DNA from: Candidatus Sedimenticola endophacoides
GTDB lineage: Bacteria; Pseudomonadota; Gammaproteobacteria; Chromatiales; Chromatiaceae
Direction of reading: 5' to 3'
Assembly: GCA_003062205.1 (NCBI GenBank)
Contig: PQCP01000100.1
Coordinates: 32,719 to 96,718, forward strand
Length of the DNA: 64,000 nt
The translations under genes and the position numbers were made by a program. This document shows, in pieces, positions 57,772-64,000 of this stretch. The notes under the pieces are model-generated. The model was not told the DNA's origin. It did not search any database and worked only from the letters and a program-made list of their open reading frames with translations. Positions within the stretch are counted from its first letter, which is position 1. Each line of letters begins with the position of its first letter.

Positions 57772-58121
57772 TTCAACTCCCGGAGCCTGGAGATATCGAG
57801 GGTGCCCCGGGTCAGGTAGAGCCGGTAGGCGTAGGCCAGCATCAGTGCGGTGGTGCCGACGCCGATGACGATGGCGGTGAGCACCAGCGCCTGGGGCAGA
57901 GGGTCGATGATGCGCGCGGGCGCCTCTGCGGCGGGGAGGGTGGCGTCGAGGATCGGCGCGGCGCGCCCGCGCAGATAGCCGACCCCCACCAGCACCAGGT
58001 TTACCCCTGTGTTGGCCACGCTGAAGGCGACGATCATGCGCAGGAGGTTGCGGTTGGTCAGCGCCCCGTAGAGGCCGATCAGGATCAGGAGGAAGCCGGT
58101 GGCGAGGGCGATCTCGGTCAT
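57765..58121 (-). CDS. mrpC: MrpC/NuoK-like subunit
   Basis: MrpC is the NuoK-like three-helix subunit of Mrp and Mbx membrane arms. The 118 residues have helices at about 1-20, 28-48 and 76-98 and the conserved LYGALTNRNLLRMIVAFSVANTGVNL segment, extended by a loop before helix 3 (AAPILDATLPAAEAPARI). ATG at 58121 overlaps the MrpB-like stop. Confidence 0.88.
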   Translation of the reverse strand: MTEIALATGFLLILIGLYGALTNRNLLRMIVAFSVANTGVNLVLVGVGYLRGRAAPILDATLPAAEAPARIIDPLPQALVLTAIVIGVGTTALMLAYAYRLYLTRGTLDISRLRELKW

Positions 58122-58819
58122 TACGGCTCCTGGGTCTCGGCCAGGGCTGCCAGCATCGACGAGAACTCGGCCCCAACCTTGAGGCCGATCAGCGAGTAGA
58201 TGAGCGGGATGGCGCCCGCCGAGGTGAGTTCGCCCAGGGTTCCCAGCGGCAGGATGCGGTTGTCGAGGAAGCCCCCTGCGAGCAGCAGGCCGAGCAGGCC
58301 GATGAGTACGAACAGCAACCCCGAGAGTGACTCCAGCAACCGGATCAGGCGGTGGCTGAAGCGGCGCATGGGGTTGGCGAGCAGCAGCAGCAGGGTGGCC
58401 GAGGCGAGAATCGCCCCGCCCTGAAAACCGCCGCCGGGGGTCAGATGGCCGTTGACGAAGATGTGCACCCCGAGCAGCAGGATCAGCGGCGTCAGCAGGC
58501 GGCTGCCGGTCTCCAGCAGCTCGCCGGGGGGGATCGGCCGGCGCCGCGCACCGCCCGCCCGCGCGCCGTGGGCCAATACCAGGCCGACGATGGCGGCGCT
58601 CAGAAACAGCACCGTCACCTCGCCGAGGGTGTCGAGGCCGCGGTAGGTGACGATAATGGCGGTGACGATATTGGCGGCGCCGGTGTCCCGGACCGTCTGC
58701 CCGGCGTAGTAGGCGGCGGTGCGGTTGAGTTCGTCGTCGGGGGTGTAGCCGAACAGCAGGGCGCTGAAAACCCCGCCCAGACCCAGCAGCAGCAACAGCA
58801 CCGTGGCCCGCCTAATCAT
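58121..58819 (-). CDS. mrpB: MrpB-like subunit with MbhE-like N-terminus
   Basis: The 232 residues combine an N-terminal segment like MbhE and the MrpA C-terminus (AANIVTAIIVTYRGLDTLGEVTVLF) with the MrpB domain (LGVHIFVNGHLTPGGGFQGGAI). About seven hydrophobic helices are seen. It overlaps the DUF4040 gene by 8 bp and the MrpC-like gene by 1 bp. Confidence 0.87.
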   Translation of the reverse strand: MIRRATVLLLLLGLGGVFSALLFGYTPDDELNRTAAYYAGQTVRDTGAANIVTAIIVTYRGLDTLGEVTVLFLSAAIVGLVLAHGARAGGARRRPIPPGELLETGSRLLTPLILLLGVHIFVNGHLTPGGGFQGGAILASATLLLLLANPMRRFSHRLIRLLESLSGLLFVLIGLLGLLLAGGFLDNRILPLGTLGELTSAGAIPLIYSLIGLKVGAEFSSMLAALAETQEP

Positions 58820-59060
58820 GCCGCACCCGCGCCAGGATAAAGAAGAAGAGGAAGGTCGTCAGGCCGCTGCCGATGGCCGCTTCGGTCATCGCCACGTCCG
58901 GGGCCGCCAGCAGCAGAAACTGCACCGAGGCGAGGAGGCTGACCAGTCCGGCGGCGAGGATCGAGATCGGCAGGCTGCGCCGTCCGCGCACCGCCATCAG
59001 CGCTGCCACCAGCATGGCCGCCGACAGCAACAGGCCCATGGCCGGGAGCAGCGCGCTCAC
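58812..59060 (-). CDS. DUF4040 / MbhD-like subunit
   Basis: The 82 residues match the DUF4040 (MbhD) part of MrpA, with the conserved VQFLLLAAPDVAMTEAAIGSGL segment and three helices. The start is GTG at 59060, overlapping the mrpG stop (GTGA). The NuoL-like part of MrpA is not attached, as in Mbh/Mbx operons. Confidence 0.85.
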   Translation of the reverse strand: MSALLPAMGLLLSAAMLVAALMAVRGRRSLPISILAAGLVSLLASVQFLLLAAPDVAMTEAAIGSGLTTFLFFFILARVRHD

Positions 59061-59395
59061 GAGCCGCCTCCGCCACGCTCTTCGAGCTGATCGATCCGGG
59101 TCAGGGGGGATCGGGGTGCGCCGGTGCGGTGCGCGGCACGTGCCAGCACCTGGGATGAGAGCGGGTTGGTGAACAGCAGGAAGAGGCCGATCAACAGCAG
59201 CTTCGGCCACCATTCGGGGCGCAGGCAGGCGGCGCCTGCGAGTACCAGCAGGGTGCCGAGCGTGGTCGCTTTGGTCCCCGCCTGGAGGCGGTTGTAGATA
59301 TCGGGCATGCGCAGCAGGCCCAGGGCGCCGAACATCAGGAAGGCGCTGCCTGCGGCCAGCAGCGCGGCGCCCAGCAGATCGAGCAGGGCGGTCAT
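59057..59395 (-). CDS. mrpG: MrpG-like subunit
   Basis: MrpG is a small membrane subunit. The 112 residues contain GALGLLRMPDIYNRLQAGTKATTLG, the family signature, and three helices with a C-terminal basic tail. ATG at 59395 overlaps the mrpF stop by 1 bp. Confidence 0.9.
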   Translation of the reverse strand: MTALLDLLGAALLAAGSAFLMFGALGLLRMPDIYNRLQAGTKATTLGTLLVLAGAACLRPEWWPKLLLIGLFLLFTNPLSSQVLARAAHRTGAPRSPLTRIDQLEERGGGGS

Positions 59396-59655
59396 CAGAC
59401 GCTGCGCTCCAGGTAATGGGCGACCGTGATCACCCCGAGAAACGAGAGCAGGGCATAGACCAGGGCCACATCCAGGTAGATGCCGCGTCCTTCGGCCAGG
59501 GCGGCCAGCACGATTCCGGTGATGGAGATGATGGTCAGCACGTCGAAGGCGGCCACCCGGTCGGCGGCGGAGGGACCGCGAATGAAACGCCCCAGGGCGA
59601 GCAGGAAGGCCGTGGCGCCCAGGGCGGCGGTCAGATAGAGCAGCCCCTCAACCAT
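59395..59655 (-). CDS. mrpF: MrpF-like subunit
   Basis: MrpF is a three-helix membrane subunit. The 86 residues include RFIRGPSAADRVAAFDVLTI, the family signature with the conserved Asp pair, and DVALVYALLSFLGVITVA. Its ATG overlaps the mrpE stop by 8 bp. Confidence 0.9.
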   Translation of the reverse strand: MVEGLLYLTAALGATAFLLALGRFIRGPSAADRVAAFDVLTIISITGIVLAALAEGRGIYLDVALVYALLSFLGVITVAHYLERSV

Positions 59656-60148
59656 ACATCACCTCCAGATAGCGTTCGAAGCCCGTGGCGATGGCCGCCG
59701 TCGCCGCCTCGGTGTCGCCTGGTTCCAGGGTGACGCAGTGGACATAGAGCCACTCGCCGTCGATCTCGACAGTGAGGGTGCCGGGGGTCAGCGTGATCGA
59801 GTTGGCCAGCATCAGCCGCCCCATGCGGCTCTTCAGCCGGGTGCGCACCCGAACGATTCCCGGGCTGATCGGCAGGGCCGGGGAGAGGACGATGGCGGCC
59901 ATTCTGAGATTGGAGCGCAACAGCTCGCGGAAAAAGTATCCGTAATAGAACACTCCGGCCGCCAGGGCCCGTGGGGTGGGGCGCAGTTCGGTGAAAAAGG
60001 AGAGGCCATCGTGAAACAGCAGGGCGATGAGCAGTGCCGCCAGGGCGCCGACCAGCAGGCTGTCGGCCGCGAACCCGCCGCCGAGCAGCAGCCAGAAGAG
60101 CATGAGGGTGGCGAACAGTACCGCCAGATCCCGCGCCTTGCGTGTCAT
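59648..60148 (-). CDS. mrpE: MrpE-like subunit, first gene of the Mbx-like operon
   Basis: MrpE has two or three N-terminal helices and a cytoplasmic C-terminal domain. The 166 residues contain YYGYFFRELLRSNLRMA and the ANSITLTPGTLTVEIDGEWLYVHC signature. ATG at 60148 is chosen because GGAG precedes it; in-frame ATG at 60166 lacks such a site. The 240-bp gap upstream to nfsB must hold its promoter. Confidence 0.88.
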   Translation of the reverse strand: MTRKARDLAVLFATLMLFWLLLGGGFAADSLLVGALAALLIALLFHDGLSFFTELRPTPRALAAGVFYYGYFFRELLRSNLRMAAIVLSPALPISPGIVRVRTRLKSRMGRLMLANSITLTPGTLTVEIDGEWLYVHCVTLEPGDTEAATAAIATGFERYLEVMYG

Positions 60149-60232
60149 ACCGCTCCGTTTATCCATCAAACGCTTGACCGTGGGCAGGTGCTTCGCGCTG
60201 GCCCCGGGAGAACGCGCGGCCGCACCGTTTCG

Positions 60233-60274
60233 CTGTCCGGGCAGTACATAAAGGCTAAGCGTATCACCGGACAG
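60233..60274. promoter_or_regulatory. Inverted repeat between the Mbx-like operon and nfsB
   Basis: CTGTCCGG at 60233-60240 and CCGGACAG at 60267-60274 form a perfect 8-bp inverted repeat with 26 bp between. It lies 85-126 bp upstream of mrpE in the divergent gap to nfsB. It could be an operator or hairpin. A -10-like TATACT near 60336 may serve nfsB, without a clear -35. Confidence 0.4.
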
Positions 60275-60388
60275 ACAGCCCCCAAAAGGCGCTGGTGAAA
60301 ACGCACAACCCGCTGCGCTCGCCAGCCGACCTGCATATACTAACGCCATCCATGTTACGAAAAAACCACCTAACCGCAGGAGTCACTC

Positions 60389-61042
60389 ATGAATCTCTCC
60401 ACTCTGGCCATATCCCGTTACGCCACCAAGGCCTATGATCCGGCAAGACGCGTTCCGGAGGCGTTGATGGAGCAGCTGCGGGTGCTGCTGCGCCATGCCC
60501 CCTCCTCCGTCAACTCCCAGCCCTGGCACTTCATCATCGCCGCAAGCGACGCGGCCAAGGCCCGGATAGCCAGCGCCACCACCGGCCCCTACGCCGCCAA
60601 CGAGCCGCGGGTGTTGAACGCCTCCCACGTGGTGGTGTTCTGCACCCACACCGACCTGGATGACGCCCATCTGGAGCGCGTGCTGGATCAGGAGGAGCGC
60701 GACGGGCGCTTTCCGGGGGAGGAGGCGCGGGCGGCCCAGGCCAAGGGGCGCGGCTACTACGTCAACATGCATCGCAACGAGTTGCGCGACACCCGCTGCT
60801 GGATGGAGAAGCAGGTCTATATCGCCCTCGGCACCCTGCTGTTCGGGGCCGCCGCCCTGGAGATCGACGCCACCCCCATCGAGGGCTTCGATCCCGTCCT
60901 CCTGGACCAGGCCCTGGAGTTGGAGGCGCGGGGCCTGCGCCCGGTGGTGATGGCAGCACTCGGTTACCATGGCGCCGATGATTTCAACGCCGGGCTGCCC
61001 AAGTCGCGCCTGCCGGAAGCGTCCCTGTTCACCACCCTCTGA
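60389..61042 (+). CDS. nfsB: Oxygen-insensitive NAD(P)H nitroreductase, NfsB-like
   Basis: NfsB is an FMN-dependent reductase of nitroaromatics, quinones and flavins. The 217 residues equal the E. coli length. Landmarks are RYATKAYDP at the start, APSSVNSQPWHFI (FMN phosphate region), KQVYIALGTLLFGAAALEIDATPIEGFD and MAALGYHGADD near the end. ATG at 60389 follows GCAGGAG. It is divergent from the Mbx-like operon. Confidence 0.92.
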   Translation: MNLSTLAISRYATKAYDPARRVPEALMEQLRVLLRHAPSSVNSQPWHFIIAASDAAKARIASATTGPYAANEPRVLNASHVVVFCTHTDLDDAHLERVLDQEERDGRFPGEEARAAQAKGRGYYVNMHRNELRDTRCWMEKQVYIALGTLLFGAAALEIDATPIEGFDPVLLDQALELEARGLRPVVMAALGYHGADDFNAGLPKSRLPEASLFTTL

Positions 61043-61139
61043 GCGGTCTCCGCCGCCGGTCGGGGATTTTCAGTTTGGTTTCAGGCAGGGGCGCTACTAT
61101 CCCGTTCAGACGATAGGTTTCCGACAGCGGAGTTCGAAC

Positions 61140-62369
61140 GTGGAGAGTGCAACCCTGGCCCTGATCATCACCGTCGCCATCGCCGTTCAGGTGGTGGTGT
61201 TCGCCCTTCCAGGCATCTTGCAGCGAAAGAGCCGGGTGGGCGTGGAGGGGGGCGATGAGCCCGTTTCGGCCCCGGTCTCCGCTCCCTGGGAGGGGTTCAG
61301 ATCTTTTGAGGTGAGCCGTCGCGAGGTCGAGGACGAGGCGGGCGAGGTCTGCTCCTTCTACCTCTCGCCGCTGGACGGTGCCCCGCTGCCCCCCTACCTG
61401 CCGGGCCAGTACCTCACCTTCAGCCTGACGCCCGGCGGCGAGTCGGAGCGCCCGCTGGTGCGCTGCTACTCCCTCTCCGACCGGCCCCGGCCCGAACACT
61501 ACCGCATCACCGTGAAACGGGTGCAGGCGGCCGCTCCGGAGCTGCCCCCCGGGCGCTCCTCGAATTACCTCCACGACCATGTGCCGACGGGCGCGCGGCT
61601 CCAGGTGCGGGCCCCGGCGGGACACTTCCACCTGCGGGAGGAGCCGCTGCCGGTGGTATTGATCGGCGGCGGCATCGGCATAACCCCCATGCTGAGCATG
61701 CTCAACACCCTGCTGGCGGGCGGCAGCGGCCGCGAGGTGTGGCTCTACTACGGGGTGCGCAACGGCCGCGAGCAGATCATGAAGGGGCACCTGCGAGCCC
61801 TGGACGAGGCACACCCCAACCTTCATCTGCACCTCTGTTACAGTGACCCCCAGCCGGCGGATCGTGAAGGGATCGACTTTCAACACCGTGGACGGGTGGA
61901 TCTCCCCCTGCTGCGCGCCACCCTCCGGTTGATGCGCTACCAGTTCTACGTCTGCGGCCCCAGGGCGATGATGGAGAGCCTGGTGCCGGGCCTGGAGGAG
62001 TGGGGCGTGGCGCCGGGAGATATCCATTACGAAGCGTTCGGACCGGCCACATTGAAACGGATACCGGCGGCGGCCCCGGCAGCGGCTCAGGCCCCGGGAC
62101 CGGGACCGGAACCCCCCCGGCAGATCACCTTCAGCCGTTCCGGCCGCTCGGCGGCATGGGATCCCGCCGCCGGATCCCTGCTGGCCTTCGCCGAGGCCCA
62201 GGAGATCGCCATCGACTCCGGGTGTCGTTCCGGCAGCTGCGGCTGTTGTCAGACCCGCCTCGAAGCGGGCGAGGTGAGCTATGTCCAGGAGCCGGACGCC
62301 GACATCCAGCCGGGCCATTGCCTCCCCTGCATCGCCACCCCCCGTGGCGACCTCGTATTGGGCCTATAG
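61140..62369 (+). CDS. Membrane-anchored FAD/[2Fe-2S] NAD(P)H oxidoreductase (Hcr-like)
   Basis: The 409 residues begin with a membrane helix (LALIITVAIAVQVVVFALPGI), followed by a ferredoxin-NADP reductase-type module with RCYSLSD for FAD and GGGIGITPM for pyridine nucleotide, then a Pro/Ala linker and a plant-type [2Fe-2S] domain (CRSGSCGCC and CLPC). This is the layout of NADH:HCP reductase and related reductases, with an added anchor. GTG at 61140 follows CAGCGGAG. It precedes a cytochrome b-like protein and an octaheme cytochrome c, suggesting NAD(P)H oxidation feeding a transmembrane path. Confidence 0.85.
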   Translation: MESATLALIITVAIAVQVVVFALPGILQRKSRVGVEGGDEPVSAPVSAPWEGFRSFEVSRREVEDEAGEVCSFYLSPLDGAPLPPYLPGQYLTFSLTPGGESERPLVRCYSLSDRPRPEHYRITVKRVQAAAPELPPGRSSNYLHDHVPTGARLQVRAPAGHFHLREEPLPVVLIGGGIGITPMLSMLNTLLAGGSGREVWLYYGVRNGREQIMKGHLRALDEAHPNLHLHLCYSDPQPADREGIDFQHRGRVDLPLLRATLRLMRYQFYVCGPRAMMESLVPGLEEWGVAPGDIHYEAFGPATLKRIPAAAPAAAQAPGPGPEPPRQITFSRSGRSAAWDPAAGSLLAFAEAQEIAIDSGCRSGSCGCCQTRLEAGEVSYVQEPDADIQPGHCLPCIATPRGDLVLGL

Positions 62370-62378
62370 AGAACCGCC

Positions 62379-62957
62379 ATGAATCGATCACTCATCAATA
62401 AGGAAGTCATCCCCTTTCTGGCCCTGTTCGGGGCCCTGATCCTGGCCGCGGTGGCGGCCGACTACCTGTTGCACCAGAACGGACTGGTGTGGATCGGCCG
62501 CTGGCTCGGAATTCCCGGGACCCTGCTGATCCTGGCCTCGTTCCTCTACTCCCTGCGCAAGCGCAAGGCGATCGGTTTCGGCACGTCCCGCCGTCTGCTC
62601 GGCCTGCATGAGGGCCTCACCTGGATCGGTGCCCTGATGGTCCTGATCCATGCCGGGGTGCATGTCTACGCCATCCTGCCCTGGCTGGCGTTGGCGGCGA
62701 TGCTGGTCAACGTCCTCAGCGGCATGACCGGTAAGTTTCTGCTGGAGCGTTCGCGCCGTGCCCTGGCGCAGCGGCAGCAGGTCTATGCCGAGCAGGGGTT
62801 GGCGCCCCAGGAGGTGGAGCGGCGTCTGTTCTGGGACGCCACTGCCTTCGATCTGATGAAGCGTTGGCGGGTTGTACACCTGCCCATCACCCTGGCCTTC
62901 GCCGTGTTGGGACTCACCCATATCCTCACCATCCTGCTCTTCTGGCAATGGAAATGA
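62379..62957 (+). CDS. Five-helix membrane protein, probable b-type cytochrome
   Basis: I do not recognise the exact family. The 192 residues form about five hydrophobic helices with histidines placed as in heme b proteins: His77 (GLHEGL), His92 and His96 (IHAGVHVY) and two near the C-terminus (VVHLPI and GLTHIL). A diheme cytochrome b resembling ferric-reductase-like proteins is likely. It starts 9 bp after the reductase and overlaps the octaheme cytochrome by 4 bp (ATGA), so the three gene products probably work together. Confidence 0.65.
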   Translation: MNRSLINKEVIPFLALFGALILAAVAADYLLHQNGLVWIGRWLGIPGTLLILASFLYSLRKRKAIGFGTSRRLLGLHEGLTWIGALMVLIHAGVHVYAILPWLALAAMLVNVLSGMTGKFLLERSRRALAQRQQVYAEQGLAPQEVERRLFWDATAFDLMKRWRVVHLPITLAFAVLGLTHILTILLFWQWK

Positions 62958-63757
62958 ACAAAAAAATCCTGCTGCTCGTCGTCTCCATCAACCTCGCGGT
63001 ACTGCTGCTGCTGGCCCTGTTCACGCCGCACCTCATGATCAGCCCCGGCAAGCCGATTCAGGCGCATGCGCACCTGACAGACGACTGCTTCGCCTGCCAC
63101 AGCGCGTTTTTCGGCAGCACGCCGGAGAAGTGCATTGCCTGTCACAAAGTGGAGGAGATCGGACTCAAGACCACCCGGGGGATTGCCATCGCCGGTGAGA
63201 AGAAGAGCGTCGCCTTTCACCAGAGCCTGGTGGAGGAGGATTGTGTAGCCTGTCACAGCGAGCACCGGGGGGTACAGCCGTACCGTCCCATCGGGCAGTT
63301 CACTCACGAACTGCTGGAGCCGGATGTGCAGGAGCGCTGTGACGGGTGCCACGCCAATCCGGGCGACCGCCTGCATGGTCGGGTCGAGGGGCGCTGCAGC
63401 GCCTGTCATAGCCGCGAGCGCTGGACCCCGGCCACCTTCGATCACAGCGACTATTTTCGCTTCGATCGCGCCCATGAGACCGAGTGTGCCACCTGCCATA
63501 TCGACAACAACTACGACAGCTACACCTGCTACGGGTGCCACGAACACTCCCGCTCGAATATCCGCGGCGAACACCTTGAGGAGGGGATTCGCGATTACGA
63601 ACAGTGCACCGACTGCCACCGCAGCGGAGACGAAGACGAAGCCGAGTACATCTGGCGCTCACGGCGCTACGGCATCCGGGGTGGAGAGAGTGGCTATCGC
63701 CGGGAAGAGGACCACGACGAACGCCGGATGGGTCGGCGCTGGCACGACGACGACTGA
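62954..63757 (+). CDS. Octaheme c-type cytochrome (cytochrome c3/c7-like)
   Basis: The 267 residues begin with a signal anchor (NKKILLLVVSINLAVLLLLALF), placing the rest in the periplasm. Eight CxxCH sites are present: CFACH, CIACH, CVACH, CDGCH, CSACH, CATCH, CYGCH and CTDCH. Extra histidines between them can be sixth ligands. The tail after the last heme is rich in Arg, Glu and Asp and ends RRWHDDD. ATG at 62954 overlaps the preceding stop. It likely accepts electrons from the cytochrome b-like protein; its acceptor is unknown. Confidence 0.88.
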   Translation: MNKKILLLVVSINLAVLLLLALFTPHLMISPGKPIQAHAHLTDDCFACHSAFFGSTPEKCIACHKVEEIGLKTTRGIAIAGEKKSVAFHQSLVEEDCVACHSEHRGVQPYRPIGQFTHELLEPDVQERCDGCHANPGDRLHGRVEGRCSACHSRERWTPATFDHSDYFRFDRAHETECATCHIDNNYDSYTCYGCHEHSRSNIRGEHLEEGIRDYEQCTDCHRSGDEDEAEYIWRSRRYGIRGGESGYRREEDHDERRMGRRWHDDD

Positions 63758-64000
63758 GCGTAGGGGGCGGGGGGGAGAAGGGCGTGCCCCTTCCAACCAT
63801 AAAACGGCTGTGACCATCGCCTCCGTGCTGATCCCTCCGCTCGGTTGCGGGACGCTGTCGTTGGGGCAGACGGCCTAACCCGAATGTTTCATAAACCATT
63901 AGGTGACCACAAATACCGTACAACCAGACTAGGGTATTAGCCGAGAACTAGGCAGGCCGGTAACTGTTAGCGGGGCGACGATCATTTTTTCGGGGTTGTA
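63758..64000. other. Gene-free right end of the window
   Basis: No gene is supported here. GAAGGG-CGTG-CCCCTTC near 63777 may end the cytochrome transcript, without a T run. From about 63882 the sequence becomes less G/C-rich (ATGTTTCATAAACCATTAGG and onward), unlike the rest, which could mark an element that continues outside the window. Confidence 0.4.

Noticed and set aside
49041..60148. Ordinary 14-gene complex I (nuoA-N)
   Set aside because: nuoA, E, F, G, J and separate L, M, N are absent, and Mrp-type subunits lead the operon.
47874..60148. DAB-type inorganic carbon transporter
   Set aside because: No DabA (DUF2309) protein is present; the antiporter-like fusion sits with NuoH/B/C/D-like genes instead.
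63882..64000. Insertion sequence end
   Set aside because: Base composition changes near 63882, but no inverted repeat or transposase is visible before the window ends.

Overview
The window is a GC-rich stretch of gammaproteobacterial chromosome. It carries the conserved ispE / tRNA-Gln / prs / rplY / pth block, a tRNA(Tyr-Gly-Thr)-tuf unit, and the order secE-nusG-rplKAJL-rpoBC-rpsLG-fusA-tuf-S10-spc-alpha with rpmJ directly after secY. Gene order, a zinc-type L36, a limiting-CO2-inducible B/C-type carbonic anhydrase, NnrS and a multiheme cytochrome c suggest a Chromatiales-like, possibly sulfur-oxidising autotroph. That placement is inference; no 16S rRNA is present. Layout: 1-4.0 kb holds a TPR protein end, ispE, tRNA-Gln, prs, rplY and pth. 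4.0-7.0 kb holds a tRNA operon, the first tuf, tRNA-Trp, secE and nusG. 7.1-36.7 kb is an almost unbroken ribosomal protein / RNA polymerase / translation factor superoperon with a second tuf encoding an identical protein. 36.9-47.6 kb holds an S-adenosylmethionine hydrolase-family gene, uvrA, a YajR-like transporter, ssb, nnrS, a Lon-type protease and rsmA. 47.9-49.0 kb is the LCIB/C-like gene. 49.0-60.1 kb is one long leftward operon. 60.4-63.8 kb holds an NfsB-like nitroreductase and a three-gene membrane electron-transfer set. The most unusual gene system is the leftward operon at 60148-49041. In transcription order it encodes MrpE, MrpF, MrpG, a DUF4040/MbhD-like protein, MrpB, MrpC, a 1039-residue fusion of two antiporter-like subunits, NuoH-, NuoB-, NuoC- and NuoD-like subunits, a NuoI-like ferredoxin fused to a GltD-type flavoprotein, and a rubrerythrin-like diiron protein. 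This is the order of archaeal Mbh/Mbx/Mbs complexes (A B C D F G H H' M J K L N), with H and H' fused and a pyridine-nucleotide module attached to N. The NuoD-like protein lacks the C-terminal CxxC of [NiFe] hydrogenases and has a shifted CRIC motif; the NuoB-like protein lacks one canonical cluster cysteine. The likely role is ion-coupled electron transfer with NAD(P)(H); the partner is unknown. A second unusual signal is a tRNA-tail element found after both tRNA-Gln and tRNA-Tyr. In each, the 3' end of the local tRNA plus downstream sequence is repeated with a 177- or 184-bp period, and the copied T-arm is interrupted at the same T-loop point by a 76-80 bp cluster of hairpins. The two inserts share a sequence skeleton while their stems differ but stay paired. 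An antisense copy of the local T-arm precedes each insert and can pair with the copied tRNA end. This resembles the known repeats downstream of E. coli tyrT, but the compensatory stems suggest a structured RNA family.
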